64,000 nt of DNA, taken from the NCBI GenBank assembly GCA_040755755.1, contig JBFLZW010000013.1, forward strand, positions 62,001-126,000, in the 5' to 3' direction. Made by a program: the position numbers and the translations under genes. A model generated the notes under the pieces. The model was not told where the DNA came from. It made no database searches and saw nothing but the letters and a program-made list of their open reading frames with translations. Of this stretch, positions 8,689 to 18,185 are shown piece after piece. The first letter of the stretch is position 1, and every line of letters starts with the position of its first letter. The stretch comes from a bacterium (GTDB taxonomy: Bacteria > SZUA-182 > DTGQ01).

Positions 8689-10035
8689 TCACACCCCCAA
8701 TTGCTGCTGGATCACAGCGGTCAGTTGGCTGGCGAGTCTTTCGGTGGTCTGGGTATCCGGGCCTTCGACCATGACCCGGACCATGAGTTGTGTTCCGGAA
8801 TAGCGGACTAGAATCCTGCCCTGGTTTCCCAATTCCTCCTTGGCCCTGGTGATTACCTGCTGGATTTGCGGGACCTGGCTTAAATCCACCCTGGCCCGCA
8901 CCGGTACACCGGTCAGAACCTGGGGGTAGCGCCGCATGATTTTCCCCAGTGCCGACAGCGGCCCTGGCTGTTCGCGGAGCACCTGGAGGAGCCGTAAGGC
9001 GACAAAAATTCCATCACCGGTAGTATGCTCACCATCCAGAAAGATAATATGCCCGGAGTCCTCTCCGCCGATGATTGCCCCGCAATTTTGCATCTCCTCC
9101 AGCACATACCGGTCTCCGACCTGGGTTTGACGGACCTGAAGGCCCAATTGTTCAGCCGCCCTGAAAAATCCCAGGTTGCTCATGACCGTAGTTACCACCA
9201 TATTAGAGGGGAGGATTCCTTTTTCTTTGAGATACCGGCCCAGAATCAGGAGCAGATTGTCTCCGCTGAGAATCGATCCCTGCTCATCCACACAGATCAG
9301 CCGGTCACCGTCACCGTCGAAGGAAAAGCCTGCATCGGACCGCTGCTCCCTGACCTGTTGAGCCAGCACCGCAGGGTGCATGGCTCCGCACTCGTGATTG
9401 ATATTTATTCCATCGGGCTGAAAATGACTGGGATTCACCTCAGCTCCAAGTTCCTGGAAGAGGAAGGGAGCGATGAGGCTTGTGGCCCCATTGGCGCAAT
9501 CCAGGGAAATCCGCATTCCGGACAGGTCGAGGTCGATGAATGAGCACTTCAAAAAATCGAGGTATTGCTGAGCAGCATCTCCCACTTCCAGAATGCGCCC
9601 GATCTCCCGTCCGGTCGGATGGGGAAATTCCTCATCCTCATTGTGGATTCTTTGTTCCATCTCCAGTTCCTGCTGATCAGTCAATTTGAAACCATCCGGA
9701 CCGAATATCTTGATGCCATTGTCTTCCATGGGATTGTGGGAGGCGGAAATGACCACTCCGGCAGCAGCCTTGAGTTTTCTGGTCAGGTAGGCGATACCGG
9801 GTGTTGGCAATATTCCGACGCGATAGCAGGATCGTCCGCATGAGCTGATTCCGGCCATAAGGGCAGCCTCCAGCATATCGCCGGAACGGCGGGAATCTTT
9901 TCCCACGACGATCCCCTTTCGTTCCGGGTCCAGAGTGACCGCAATTGCCTGACCAACCCGTAAAACAGTCGAGGGGATCATGGGAGAGATATTAGCCACT
10001 CCCCGAATTCCATCAGTGCCAAATAGTTTCCTCAT
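8689..10035 (-). CDS. glmM: Phosphoglucosamine mutase
   Basis: GlmM converts glucosamine-6-phosphate to glucosamine-1-phosphate on the way to UDP-GlcNAc. The 448-aa length is standard. The N-terminus MRKLFGTDGIRG is diagnostic. The catalytic phosphoserine is in ISASHNP (Ser at about 99), the Mg-binding loop is DGDGDR, the sugar-binding loop is GGEDSGH, and the C-terminal phosphate-binding loop is RYSGTQ. It lies 38 bases behind the GlmS-like gene and closes a three-gene amino-sugar operon. Confidence 0.97.
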   Translation of the reverse strand: MRKLFGTDGIRGVANISPMIPSTVLRVGQAIAVTLDPERKGIVVGKDSRRSGDMLEAALMAGISSCGRSCYRVGILPTPGIAYLTRKLKAAAGVVISASHNPMEDNGIKIFGPDGFKLTDQQELEMEQRIHNEDEEFPHPTGREIGRILEVGDAAQQYLDFLKCSFIDLDLSGMRISLDCANGATSLIAPFLFQELGAEVNPSHFQPDGININHECGAMHPAVLAQQVREQRSDAGFSFDGDGDRLICVDEQGSILSGDNLLLILGRYLKEKGILPSNMVVTTVMSNLGFFRAAEQLGLQVRQTQVGDRYVLEEMQNCGAIIGGEDSGHIIFLDGEHTTGDGIFVALRLLQVLREQPGPLSALGKIMRRYPQVLTGVPVRARVDLSQVPQIQQVITRAKEELGNQGRILVRYSGTQLMVRVMVEGPDTQTTERLASQLTAVIQQQLGV

Positions 10036-10073
10036 CTCGCATTTTCCTCACTCAGGTTCCAGGTAATCAAAGA

Positions 10074-13000
10074 TCAGACATCCGCCCTCCCCAGCCGGGA
10101 GCGGATAGCTTCGATGAGGGCATCATCGGACTTGAGAAAAAGCTCGGCCGTGGAAAAGGGGGCCAGGAATTCATCCTGCCAGGGAATATCGAGCTCTGCC
10201 AGGGCGTCAACCAGGTCTTCATATTTGGCTCCCAGGGCGGAAACTTTAACTTTCAGGGGAACATCCTCATCAAAGCCGATATGGAAGAGAAGCACCACCT
10301 TCTGATGGACACTCTCCCCCTGGGCGGGGATAATCAGCAATTGGGCATTGTCGGATTTACCCAGGCCGATGAAAATCGAATTATTGGTGACAATATTTCG
10401 TTTATTACCCCGCAGCCGGGAATCTTTCTCGATCCGGGAGGTAATATTCCGGGAGATTCCACCCCGGTCAATGATCCTGATAGTCGAGTTATCGGTGGGC
10501 CTTCCCAGGTAATCCAATTGATTGACTTCATAGAGGGTATAGCCGTTAACACTCCGGATAACAGGTTGCAGCCGTTTCAAGGCAGCCACATTAGAGGGGG
10601 CAAACTTTTCGATCGGCAGCCCGATTTGCCGGATAGTTTCAAAAATATGGCCGGTGAACAGCTCCGGCAGGCGGCTGGTTCCGACAGTGACGGTCTTGGC
10701 CTGGTGCTTTATGGCATCGATCGGACGGGAAAGCTCGTTAATGGCCTGATCCAGGGCCTTTCGCAGCAATTGCAGGCAGCAGCTGATACCTCCCCCAAAC
10801 TGGAAATCCCGGTCAAGATCAGTAATCGGCAATTTCCCGCCGGCATATTTGAGCAGCAGGATCAGATTGGCCACAGTGTTCGGCTGAACGGCGGCATTGA
10901 ATACTCCGCAGCAGTTTTTCTGATGCAGGAGAAAGGCGGACTCACTGACCAGATTCTGGAAATTCAAATCAAAAACGATTTCCAGCGGATTTCGGCCTGC
11001 ACTTTCAAGCTCGACTATTTTCTGGTTAATCGCCTGCCGCGAGTTTCGGAGGAAATTCGCTTCCTCATCGATGTGCAGGGCCGCAAAATACCCCCACAGA
11101 TGCCCGACCAGGGTGTTGAGAATCGGAGACAGCCGCTCGCTCGTCCGGGGGACTTCTATCAGCGAGTCAGCACAGGACTGAAACCGCTGCTCGCCCTCAT
11201 TGGCAATGATAATAGTCGTGGCCTTATGCGCCTTGAAAATGGCTACATCTTTAATAATGTCTCCCAGGACAACTTCACGGCTTCCTGCGGCACAGACTAA
11301 AACCAGCGGCTCGGCTGAAAGGTCGATATGCTTGCGGTCCTCGACCACATCCGCAGGCAGGGTCTTGTAGCACAGCTCGCTGAGCTTGATGCGGATTTCA
11401 TCAGCCGCAACCTTATTCGGTCCGCTTCCCACGACAGCCCAGTGCCGTTTTGATAAGGCCCACTTTTTGGCCGAGGCGGCGATCATCTCCTGCCGCTCCT
11501 GGAGGACCTGAGTCATCAGCCGGGGAAGCCGCTTCAACTGTTTGACTTCCTGAATCAGATATTCATCGGGCCGCAGTCCCATGAGTTGCGCAAAGCGAAT
11601 GCCCAGGAGATACCCGGCCACAATCTGGGAGTAAAATGCCTTGGTGGAGGCCACCGACATCTCGATATCCCGTCCGTCACTGGTGTAGAAGACCCCATCG
11701 ACCTTGTAGGTGATGTCGGAATCCCGCCGGTTGACAATGGCCAGGGTGTAAGCTCCGGCCCCTTTGGCCATATCGACCGCTTTATTGGTGTCCGTTGTAG
11801 TGCCGGACTGGGTAACCGCGATTACCAGGGTATCGGTCATACTGCCGTCAAGACAGAATCCGCTCAACTCGGAGGCCTTCTGCTCGGCGATGTGAATCCC
11901 GGAATTGCTCAGATATTCCCGCAGCAGCATGGCGATGCCACTGGCCGCAATGCCTGCCGTACCCTGTCCAACCAGATAAATATGTTTGATGTGCCGGTCT
12001 TGCAAAGCCTGTTCGATCCGGGCGGGAATAATCTCTTCACCCAGATTGAAAACGAGCTGCTTTGATTCGGCAGCACAGTCTTGCTCCGACACCAGGTCAA
12101 CCTTTCCCCGGATCGTCTTTTGTACCGACTGGGGGGACTCGGAGATTTCCTTGAGAAAATAGTGAAAGAACCCCCGGCGATCGATGTCCCTGGTCGTGAT
12201 TTCGGTGGACTGGATGTTTTTCTCCGAAAGATCGAGAGGAACGCCATCGTAGCTCATGGCCATGATTCCATTTAAACTTCCCGAAGCATTGGCATTGAGA
12301 ATGAAAATCTGACCCTGGGTTTTGGCATTTCCCGGAATCCGTTCTTTTTCACCATCCATCTTGATGAACCGCGGGGTCTCTTCAACAAACCCGTAGATTT
12401 CGGAGGCCGGGAAATATCCCTCCTCACCGAGGCCGACAAATATGGACTGGCCGCTTCCGCGTAATGCCAGAAACAGCCGGTCAGGCTCAAGATCACTCTG
12501 CAGGGCAATGGCATGCGAGCCTTCAAAATCATTGACCGCCCTCCGGAAAGATTCGGCCAGGTCATACCCCTCACGCAGATAGCTTTCCACCTGGAGGGGA
12601 ATGATCTTGGTGTCGGTAGTGATCCGTTCGCTGATGCAGCAGCCCGCATTTTTTTGCTCCCAGCAGGTTTTCAGCTCCGCATAATTATCGATATCCCCAT
12701 TGAGAACTGCCTGGAGACTGCCGATTGGCCGCTGATAATGCGGGGAGATGAAGTCAGAAATCACTTCATCCCTCAGGATGTCCTCACCCGACGAGCGGCT
12801 TTTCCTATGATAGGCACTATTAACCGGATGGCAATTCTCTTCGCTGATCATCCCGACGGATGCCCAGCGGGTATGGGCAATGGTGTTGGTGAAAATTCCT
12901 TTCTCCTGCAGAGCAAGGTGAAAGATGGGGTCCTGGGTGATTGTCCGGCGCAGGAAGGCTACGTTATCTCCCAATTTGCCGATCTCGGCTGCGACCTTGA

Positions 13001-13832
13001 AGGTAAAGGTCAGGGTTTGGGAAGAGCAGGAAATGTGGCCGTTCAAAAGATCGCTGATCCTGGTGCGCTCCTTCATCTGTTTTTCCAGACCCTGGTGCTT
13101 GATTTTACCCTGAAAATCGGAAAGAGCCGCTGAATCGGGGAAGGTGATCATGACCGAAATACCGGCTGAATCACGGCCTCGGATTTCGAGCCGGTCGAGG
13201 TTATTCAGGATGAAGTTAACCTTGCGAAGCTCCTGAACGAGCTGAGGTGAAGGCTGGACATCTTCCTTCTGGCCAAGTAAATCTTTCACCCGCTCGATAT
13301 TAGCCGCGATTTCACTCTCGATGCTCCAGATGATATCTTTCAGGGTAACCAGATTATTATTGATCAGCTCGAGCAGACTTGAGGGAATTCGGACTCCCTC
13401 TTTTTCCATCACCCGCTCTTCTCTCTCAACAATGGCTTTCAGGTTTTGACTTTGCTGAAGGAAATTTTCCCGGATGGGTGTGTGGGTGAAAAGGCTGAAA
13501 AAGATCGATGACTGCTTGGCTTGCTGGAGCAGGTGGTCAAGTTCCTTGACCAGGTTACTGTGCAGATGCACCCATGGGGGAGAAAACCCATCTGACTGAA
13601 GGCTCTGCCCCTCCAGATTTTCAACCAATACCCGGATTTGATCGACCAGCCGCTCGGCCTGGGGAGGCTCACTTTTTTTCCGAAATTCCAGAATACCCAC
13701 CAATCCGCAGCCCAGCAGGTTCGGATTACAGGGAAAGAGGACAATGGCCGGGTGGGAGAGATGCTTTGGACATCTAACCCAATAAACCCTTGGTACATAC
13801 TTTGCAATGAATTTTCTGGCGAACTTAAGCAT
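10074..13832 (-). CDS. Giant GlmS-like glutamine amidotransferase/SIS protein
   Basis: The 1252-aa protein is about twice the length of GlmS. It has a class II glutamine amidotransferase core (GCGLVGILEF with Cys at about 42; RGRDSAGISV at about 218; AHTRWASVG at about 320; LNGDIDNYAEL at about 378). Two SIS domains follow (about 600-750 with VTQSGTTTDT and SVASTKAF; about 795-920). An extension of about 325 residues after the second SIS domain resembles nothing I recognise. A helical insertion of roughly 155 residues separates the Cys strand from RGRDSAG. The nucleophilic Cys is not at position 2 and no start codon precedes it, so a 41-residue leader must be removed or the glutaminase works differently. 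Context between the GlmU-like and glmM genes argues for glucosamine-6-phosphate synthesis. The start overlaps the upstream gene by 8 bases. Confidence 0.85.
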   Translation of the reverse strand: MLKFARKFIAKYVPRVYWVRCPKHLSHPAIVLFPCNPNLLGCGLVGILEFRKKSEPPQAERLVDQIRVLVENLEGQSLQSDGFSPPWVHLHSNLVKELDHLLQQAKQSSIFFSLFTHTPIRENFLQQSQNLKAIVEREERVMEKEGVRIPSSLLELINNNLVTLKDIIWSIESEIAANIERVKDLLGQKEDVQPSPQLVQELRKVNFILNNLDRLEIRGRDSAGISVMITFPDSAALSDFQGKIKHQGLEKQMKERTRISDLLNGHISCSSQTLTFTFKVAAEIGKLGDNVAFLRRTITQDPIFHLALQEKGIFTNTIAHTRWASVGMISEENCHPVNSAYHRKSRSSGEDILRDEVISDFISPHYQRPIGSLQAVLNGDIDNYAELKTCWEQKNAGCCISERITTDTKIIPLQVESYLREGYDLAESFRRAVNDFEGSHAIALQSDLEPDRLFLALRGSGQSIFVGLGEEGYFPASEIYGFVEETPRFIKMDGEKERIPGNAKTQGQIFILNANASGSLNGIMAMSYDGVPLDLSEKNIQSTEITTRDIDRRGFFHYFLKEISESPQSVQKTIRGKVDLVSEQDCAAESKQLVFNLGEEIIPARIEQALQDRHIKHIYLVGQGTAGIAASGIAMLLREYLSNSGIHIAEQKASELSGFCLDGSMTDTLVIAVTQSGTTTDTNKAVDMAKGAGAYTLAIVNRRDSDITYKVDGVFYTSDGRDIEMSVASTKAFYSQIVAGYLLGIRFAQLMGLRPDEYLIQEVKQLKRLPRLMTQVLQERQEMIAASAKKWALSKRHWAVVGSGPNKVAADEIRIKLSELCYKTLPADVVEDRKHIDLSAEPLVLVCAAGSREVVLGDIIKDVAIFKAHKATTIIIANEGEQRFQSCADSLIEVPRTSERLSPILNTLVGHLWGYFAALHIDEEANFLRNSRQAINQKIVELESAGRNPLEIVFDLNFQNLVSESAFLLHQKNCCGVFNAAVQPNTVANLILLLKYAGGKLPITDLDRDFQFGGGISCCLQLLRKALDQAINELSRPIDAIKHQAKTVTVGTSRLPELFTGHIFETIRQIGLPIEKFAPSNVAALKRLQPVIRSVNGYTLYEVNQLDYLGRPTDNSTIRIIDRGGISRNITSRIEKDSRLRGNKRNIVTNNSIFIGLGKSDNAQLLIIPAQGESVHQKVVLLFHIGFDEDVPLKVKVSALGAKYEDLVDALAELDIPWQDEFLAPFSTAELFLKSDDALIEAIRSRLGRADV

Positions 13833-14649
13833 TCGTCGTATCCCGCCTTTCGATCAGATGTTGATCCTGTTTGACTTTTACGATGACAGAAGGAGGGTAA
13901 TAACCCCGCAGGGTACTGTTTGGATATGCTAAAACGTTTTGGCCTACGATAGTGCCTGGCGCCGTTACCGTATTGCATCCGGTCTCAACGCCATCCCCTA
14001 AAATTGCGCCCATCTTGCGAAGTCCCGTCTGATACTGTTTACCCTCTACGGTCACCGTGACCGGAGAGGAAAAAACCTTCAGGTTTGCCAGCTTTGTCCC
14101 GGCACCGAGGTTAACTTTGCCTAAAATGCTGTCCCCGATGTAGGAAAAATGTCCGGCTTTGGAATCTCCCAGGAGGATGGAATGCTTTACTTCCGTCGTA
14201 TGCCCGACCACACATCGGGAGCCAACCAGGACATGCCCACGGATGTAAGCTCCCTGGCGGACCTCGGTGAAATCGCCAATAATGGTCGGCCCCATGATAA
14301 GAGCACCGGGCTCGACAACTGTTCCCTGGCCGATCGAGATACTCGAGTCCAGAAAGATCGATCCGGCATACAGGATGCTTGCTTCAGGGCAAGGCATGTT
14401 GTCAAGAAAGACCTTTGGAAGGTTCCCTGCCGATCTCTCAACCTGAAAGCCCTGATCGAATACTTTCCCCTGGTATACAATATACGTTTTCGGCAGTACG
14501 CCCAGGGGAAGATCGCCCAGATTGGGCTGAAGATAATCAGAAATGAAAGATTTCAGTTTTTTCAATGGATTCCAGACCTCTTCCTCTGGCGGGAAGAGGT
14601 CGGGAAATGGGAAATTTGCTATATTAAAAAAATTTTTTACTTCCACCAT
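13825..14649 (-). CDS. GlmU-like left-handed beta-helix acyltransferase
   Basis: The 274-aa protein has an N-terminal segment of about 75 residues and then hexapeptide repeats forming a left-handed beta-helix (about 80-255). GHFSYIGDSILGKVNLGAG matches the GlmU acetyltransferase region closely. There is no pyrophosphorylase domain, so it would cover only the glucosamine-1-phosphate acetylation step; a separate uridylyltransferase would be needed. It is first in the operon with the GlmS-like protein and GlmM, supporting a role in UDP-GlcNAc formation. A sugar-nucleotide acyltransferase of other specificity cannot be excluded. Confidence 0.8.
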   Translation of the reverse strand: MVEVKNFFNIANFPFPDLFPPEEEVWNPLKKLKSFISDYLQPNLGDLPLGVLPKTYIVYQGKVFDQGFQVERSAGNLPKVFLDNMPCPEASILYAGSIFLDSSISIGQGTVVEPGALIMGPTIIGDFTEVRQGAYIRGHVLVGSRCVVGHTTEVKHSILLGDSKAGHFSYIGDSILGKVNLGAGTKLANLKVFSSPVTVTVEGKQYQTGLRKMGAILGDGVETGCNTVTAPGTIVGQNVLAYPNSTLRGYYPPSVIVKVKQDQHLIERRDTTNA

Positions 14650-14970
14650 AGATTAAAGAGAGTAATATTGCCGATAAGATAATGGAGGCCGTTTCCATTC
14701 CTCTCAGCATAGGGAAAAGTTTTTGCCAAAATACTGCCTAAGTAGGTGACTGTCCTGCAAGAATAAACAGTTACATAAAGATATCTTCTGGTTTGCACGA
14801 TTTATGTAGAACACACATAAACCCTGCTTCCATTACCGCGAATGATATAACTTTTTTCCAGGTCTGTCAAAAAAAACTTGGTGGAGGGAGAGCGCAAGGA
14901 CTATTTTTCAGCCGAAATTAAGACTAGACTTTAATCTTTTCTCATTCAAAAAAATTTTAAAACTAATCTA

Positions 14971-14999
14971 TTGACTTTTGAGGTATCGATCACTATGAT
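14971..14999 (+). promoter_or_regulatory. Sigma-70-type promoter for the glycosyltransferase
   Basis: TTGACT at 14971-14976 and TATGAT at 14994-14999 are separated by exactly 17 bases, about 55 bases before the start at 15054. Confidence 0.7.
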
Positions 15000-15053
15000 G
15001 AATAAGTTTACAGGTAATTATAAACAACTGTACACCTTAGGGGGATGGACTCT

Positions 15054-16217
15054 ATGAAAATTGCCTTGTTTTCCTGGGAGTCCCTGCACTCGATCAGTGT
15101 CGGAGGTGTAGGGAACCATGTGACGGAGTTGGGAGCGGCTTTAGAAAGAAAAAAGCATGAAGTCCACATTTTTACCAGGATGGGTAACAACCAGCCTCAC
15201 TATGAGAACATCCATGGAGTTCACTATCACCGGTGTCCTTTCTCCCTCAATCCAAACTTTATTGAGGAAGTCAAAGAAATGTGCCGGTCTTTTGTCCATC
15301 ATTTTCTGCAAACCGAAGATCACATCGGGCATTTCGATATTATTCACGCCCATGACTGGCTGGCTTCAAACAGCATGATCTGGCTGAAAGCCGGCAAGGG
15401 GGTGGGGAAAAAGATGGTCTTCACCCTGCATTCAACCGAATATGGACGATGCGGAAATCATTTCTGGGGAGGGAATTCAGCCCTCATCCGGGAGCAGGAG
15501 CGTCAAGCGGTTCATCATGCCGACCGGGTGATCACGGTTTCCAACCAGTTGAAAAACGAAGTCATGTGGATGTACAATGTTCCGGACTGGAAAATTTCCG
15601 TTATCTACAACGGGATTAATGTTCATAACTTCGATGGCTGGGTTGATCCGGGCGAGATCAAGAGGCAGTATGGAATCGGGCCTCTTGATCCCACTGTCCT
15701 TTTTGTCGGACGAATGACTTATCAAAAGGCCCCTGACCTCCTGATCGAATCCATCCCCTATGTTTTACGCTACTATCCTGCAGCCAAGTTTGTCTTTGTT
15801 GGAGATGGCGACATGAAAATGCATCTTGAGCGCCGTGCCCACCAGATTGGAGTGGCTCACGCTACCCGGTTCCTGGGATACCGCTCCGGAAACGATCTCT
15901 ATAACCTGTATAAAGCCTGTGATTGCGTCTGCATTCCCAGCAGAAACGAGCCTTTTGGGATCGTAATCCTTGAGGCCTGGGGTGCAGGAAAGCCAGTGAT
16001 CACGACAGTCAACGGCGGCCCATCCGAATTCATCTGGCATGATGTGACAGGATTGAAAATCTATGATAATCCAGACTCTATCGCCTGGGGCATTGGAACG
16101 TTATTCGCAGATTTTGAACACGCCCGCTGGATGGGGAAAAACGGAAGAATTGCAGCCGAAAAGGGATTTTCCTGGGACAGCATCGCCGATAAAGTGATCG
16201 ATGTTTATAGTAGCTGA
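15054..16217 (+). CDS. GT4-family glycosyltransferase (glycogen synthase-like)
   Basis: The product of about 387 aa has a GT-B fold. The N-terminal domain begins MKIALFSWESL and carries the glycine loop SVGGVGNHVTELG. The C-terminal domain has VLFVGRMTYQKAPDLLIES and the nucleotide-sugar acceptor motif PSRNEPFGIVILEAWGAGKP, with the E-x7-E pattern of GT4 retaining enzymes. DIIHAHDW is typical of the glycogen/starch synthase-like branch. The start at 15054 is preferred to 15045 because TAGGGGGA sits eight bases upstream. It forms a single-gene unit behind a good promoter. The sugar donor and acceptor cannot be read from sequence. Confidence 0.88.
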   Translation: MKIALFSWESLHSISVGGVGNHVTELGAALERKKHEVHIFTRMGNNQPHYENIHGVHYHRCPFSLNPNFIEEVKEMCRSFVHHFLQTEDHIGHFDIIHAHDWLASNSMIWLKAGKGVGKKMVFTLHSTEYGRCGNHFWGGNSALIREQERQAVHHADRVITVSNQLKNEVMWMYNVPDWKISVIYNGINVHNFDGWVDPGEIKRQYGIGPLDPTVLFVGRMTYQKAPDLLIESIPYVLRYYPAAKFVFVGDGDMKMHLERRAHQIGVAHATRFLGYRSGNDLYNLYKACDCVCIPSRNEPFGIVILEAWGAGKPVITTVNGGPSEFIWHDVTGLKIYDNPDSIAWGIGTLFADFEHARWMGKNGRIAAEKGFSWDSIADKVIDVYSS

Positions 16218-16392
16218 TTTTCAGGTCAAACTGCTGCTAAAAAATTTATCACCTCCTGGAATCAAACATCTACTTTGACTTCTCTCCTTGACCCAAGGGC
16301 TCCCTCTTCCGCACGATGAGGGTTCAAAGAGCCAGCCGGGTCTCAGGGTGAATTCTTGCCCGGGTCAAGGGGGGAACCATAATCGGTACGTT
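16218..16392. other. Intergenic stretch, nothing specific
   Basis: This is a spacer between convergent genes. No clear terminator with a T-tract was found. Confidence 0.3.
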
Positions 16393-16518
16393 TCATTGTC
16401 CTTTTTCAGATCTTTTCTCCGAAGGGACCTTGATGTTATTGCAAATATAGACGCAGACAAAGCTCATTAAAGCAGGCAGGAGAAAATAGACAAAATCCAG
16501 ACGGTCAAGGTAATGCAT
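16393..16518 (-). CDS. Small single-pass membrane protein, 41 aa
   Basis: The ATG at 16518 has a strong GGGAGG Shine-Dalgarno sequence eight bases upstream. The peptide MHYLDRLDFVYFLLPALMSF continues into a membrane helix and a charged, Lys/Glu-rich tail. The longer frame reaching 16695 lacks a ribosome-binding site. No family is recognised; the shape (short hydrophobic helix, charged C-terminus) resembles small regulatory or assembly subunits of membrane complexes. Confidence 0.5.
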   Translation of the reverse strand: MHYLDRLDFVYFLLPALMSFVCVYICNNIKVPSEKRSEKGQ

Positions 16519-16905
16519 GTGGGCTACCTCCCTAGAATGAATGAAGCAAGTTGTTAAACACTCCCCTGAATGTGGAAAACCCTCTGCCATTCCAGAAAAT
16601 GCATTTTCTGTACCTCCTCTGGAAAGATTGCTCAAACCTCGTGAGAACCCTTTTGGGTACAAAGCGATCCAGTTTTCGGATATGCCCCTGGTCAATGAGA
16701 TTTTCGGTGAAGAGTCTATTCCAATATGAAACAGTTTCTGGTGGTCTGAGATGGTAAGGCCTTATATCTCAAGTAATTAACCAGCGTGGATCTATCTTGA
16801 AATGCCCCGCCGGTATGGAGGGGCATTCAGGACATCCATAGAATTCCGGTAATTTTTCCCCATACACGGGAGAAATACCTGGATGGAGTTCCCTGGCTTG
16901 TCATC
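16519..16905. other. Intergenic stretch, no gene seen
   Basis: Overlapping short frames on both strands lack ribosome-binding sites and domain features. It contains the upstream region of the 41-aa membrane peptide. Confidence 0.3.
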
Positions 16906-17601
16906 TCATTTTGAGATCAGAGCCCAGAACTGCTCCTGGTTCAGGAGATTTGGCATGAGGTAATCAGGCTCACAGCAGGCCAGATCACCCAATGGGGTGG
17001 ACCCTGTGGCTACTGCTATCACCCTGACTCCGGCTGTCCGGGCACAGCGGATATCATGAGGAGTATCGCCGATAACAAAAATCCTCTCGGGGGGAACACA
17101 CTCCCCCGCATATTCACGCCCCCTGTCTACTGCCAGTTTGGCAATCTCGCCCCGGTCTTCAGCATCTGAGCCAAACCCGCCAAAGGGGAAGAATTGTTTC
17201 AGGTTGGAACGGGTGAGCTTGATGCTGGCTCCCTCCTCCCAATTTCCAGTCAATAGCCCCAGAAACAGGCCGGATATCCGCCTGCCATGTTCGAGCAGGG
17301 GAAGGATACCAGGAAGAAGACGGTAGCTGGGAGATGTCTCGACCTCAGTCACCAGATACCGCAGGTAGATATCTTTTAATTCCTCGATTTCCGCAGCCTC
17401 CGGTTCCCGGTGCAGCTTTTCCCGGAAAACTTCCCGGACAATGGCCGGATCGGTCTTGCCGTCCGGTCTGATCGATTCCATGACCTTCTTGATCCCGTAT
17501 TTTTCCTGAAAAGCCCGGTTTAAAGCCCGATTCCCCGCACCTCCGGAAATGAGCAGAGTACCGTCAATATCAAAAAGGAGAATAGTTTTTGAACTGTTCA
17601 T
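16906..17601 (-). CDS. HAD-superfamily phosphatase, phosphoglycolate phosphatase-like
   Basis: The 231-aa protein has HAD motif I LLFDIDGTLL (nucleophile Asp near residue 10), motif II GLLTGNWEEG and motif IV FVIGDTPHDIRCA. A helical C1-type cap lies between motifs I and II. The layout is that of Gph/PGMB-type phosphatases. The substrate is not determined. It is a stand-alone gene on the reverse strand. Confidence 0.85.
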   Translation of the reverse strand: MNSSKTILLFDIDGTLLISGGAGNRALNRAFQEKYGIKKVMESIRPDGKTDPAIVREVFREKLHREPEAAEIEELKDIYLRYLVTEVETSPSYRLLPGILPLLEHGRRISGLFLGLLTGNWEEGASIKLTRSNLKQFFPFGGFGSDAEDRGEIAKLAVDRGREYAGECVPPERIFVIGDTPHDIRCARTAGVRVIAVATGSTPLGDLACCEPDYLMPNLLNQEQFWALISK

Positions 17602-17727
17602 CTACTTATCCATCGTTGTCTCAAATTTGATCCATTTATTTGTTCAGTTAGTAACCATATACTGTTCACTTTATGGGCCACTGTTGCCAAAATTTGAACC
17701 TTACCATCCGCCAGCGCCAAGAAAAAA

Positions 17728-18183
17728 TTATTTCCCCTGACTGATCATCTCCTTGGCTCTCGAATACACCTGGTAAAATTTGGCATAGTTCGAAATTTCC
17801 TGCTGCACTACTGCTCCCAGTCCCTTATCCTCCCGTATCTTCCCCTGGTCAACCAGAAGATTGGCGCTCAGGGAGAAAGCCTCAAGGGGGTCAAGGTGTT
17901 TCACTCCCCTGCCCAGTAAGACCACAAAGGTATGCCGTCTCAGGGTCATGGACATCTGGGCCAGTTCCCGGCATACCGGGCTCTCGCTCAAGCGTGCTCC
18001 CTGAAAGCCATCCTCCAGGACGATCACCCGGTAGGGTGTGCCCTTGATCTGCTCCAGGGCCTTGTCGGCCAGGGTACAAAGGTTCACCTGGTAGCCGAGA
18101 TCCTCCAGCATTCTCACCATCTCCTGCTGACTGCCTCGATCATCCACACATACTAAAGCCTGTCCATTCGGTGTTTCGCTCAT
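17728..18183 (-). CDS. Degenerate response-regulator receiver protein
   Basis: The 151-aa protein has a receiver-like fold. LVCVDDRG carries the acidic pair and VIVLEDGF places a phospho-acceptor Asp near residue 58. The conserved Lys-Pro near the end of the receiver fold is missing, so phosphorylation-dependent switching is doubtful. It ends in a short amphipathic helix. It follows the PilU-like gene by 2 bases, so it is probably an accessory regulator of the twitching-motility ATPases. Confidence 0.65.
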   Translation of the reverse strand: MSETPNGQALVCVDDRGSQQEMVRMLEDLGYQVNLCTLADKALEQIKGTPYRVIVLEDGFQGARLSESPVCRELAQMSMTLRRHTFVVLLGRGVKHLDPLEAFSLSANLLVDQGKIREDKGLGAVVQQEISNYAKFYQVYSRAKEMISQGK

Positions 18184-18185
18184 GG

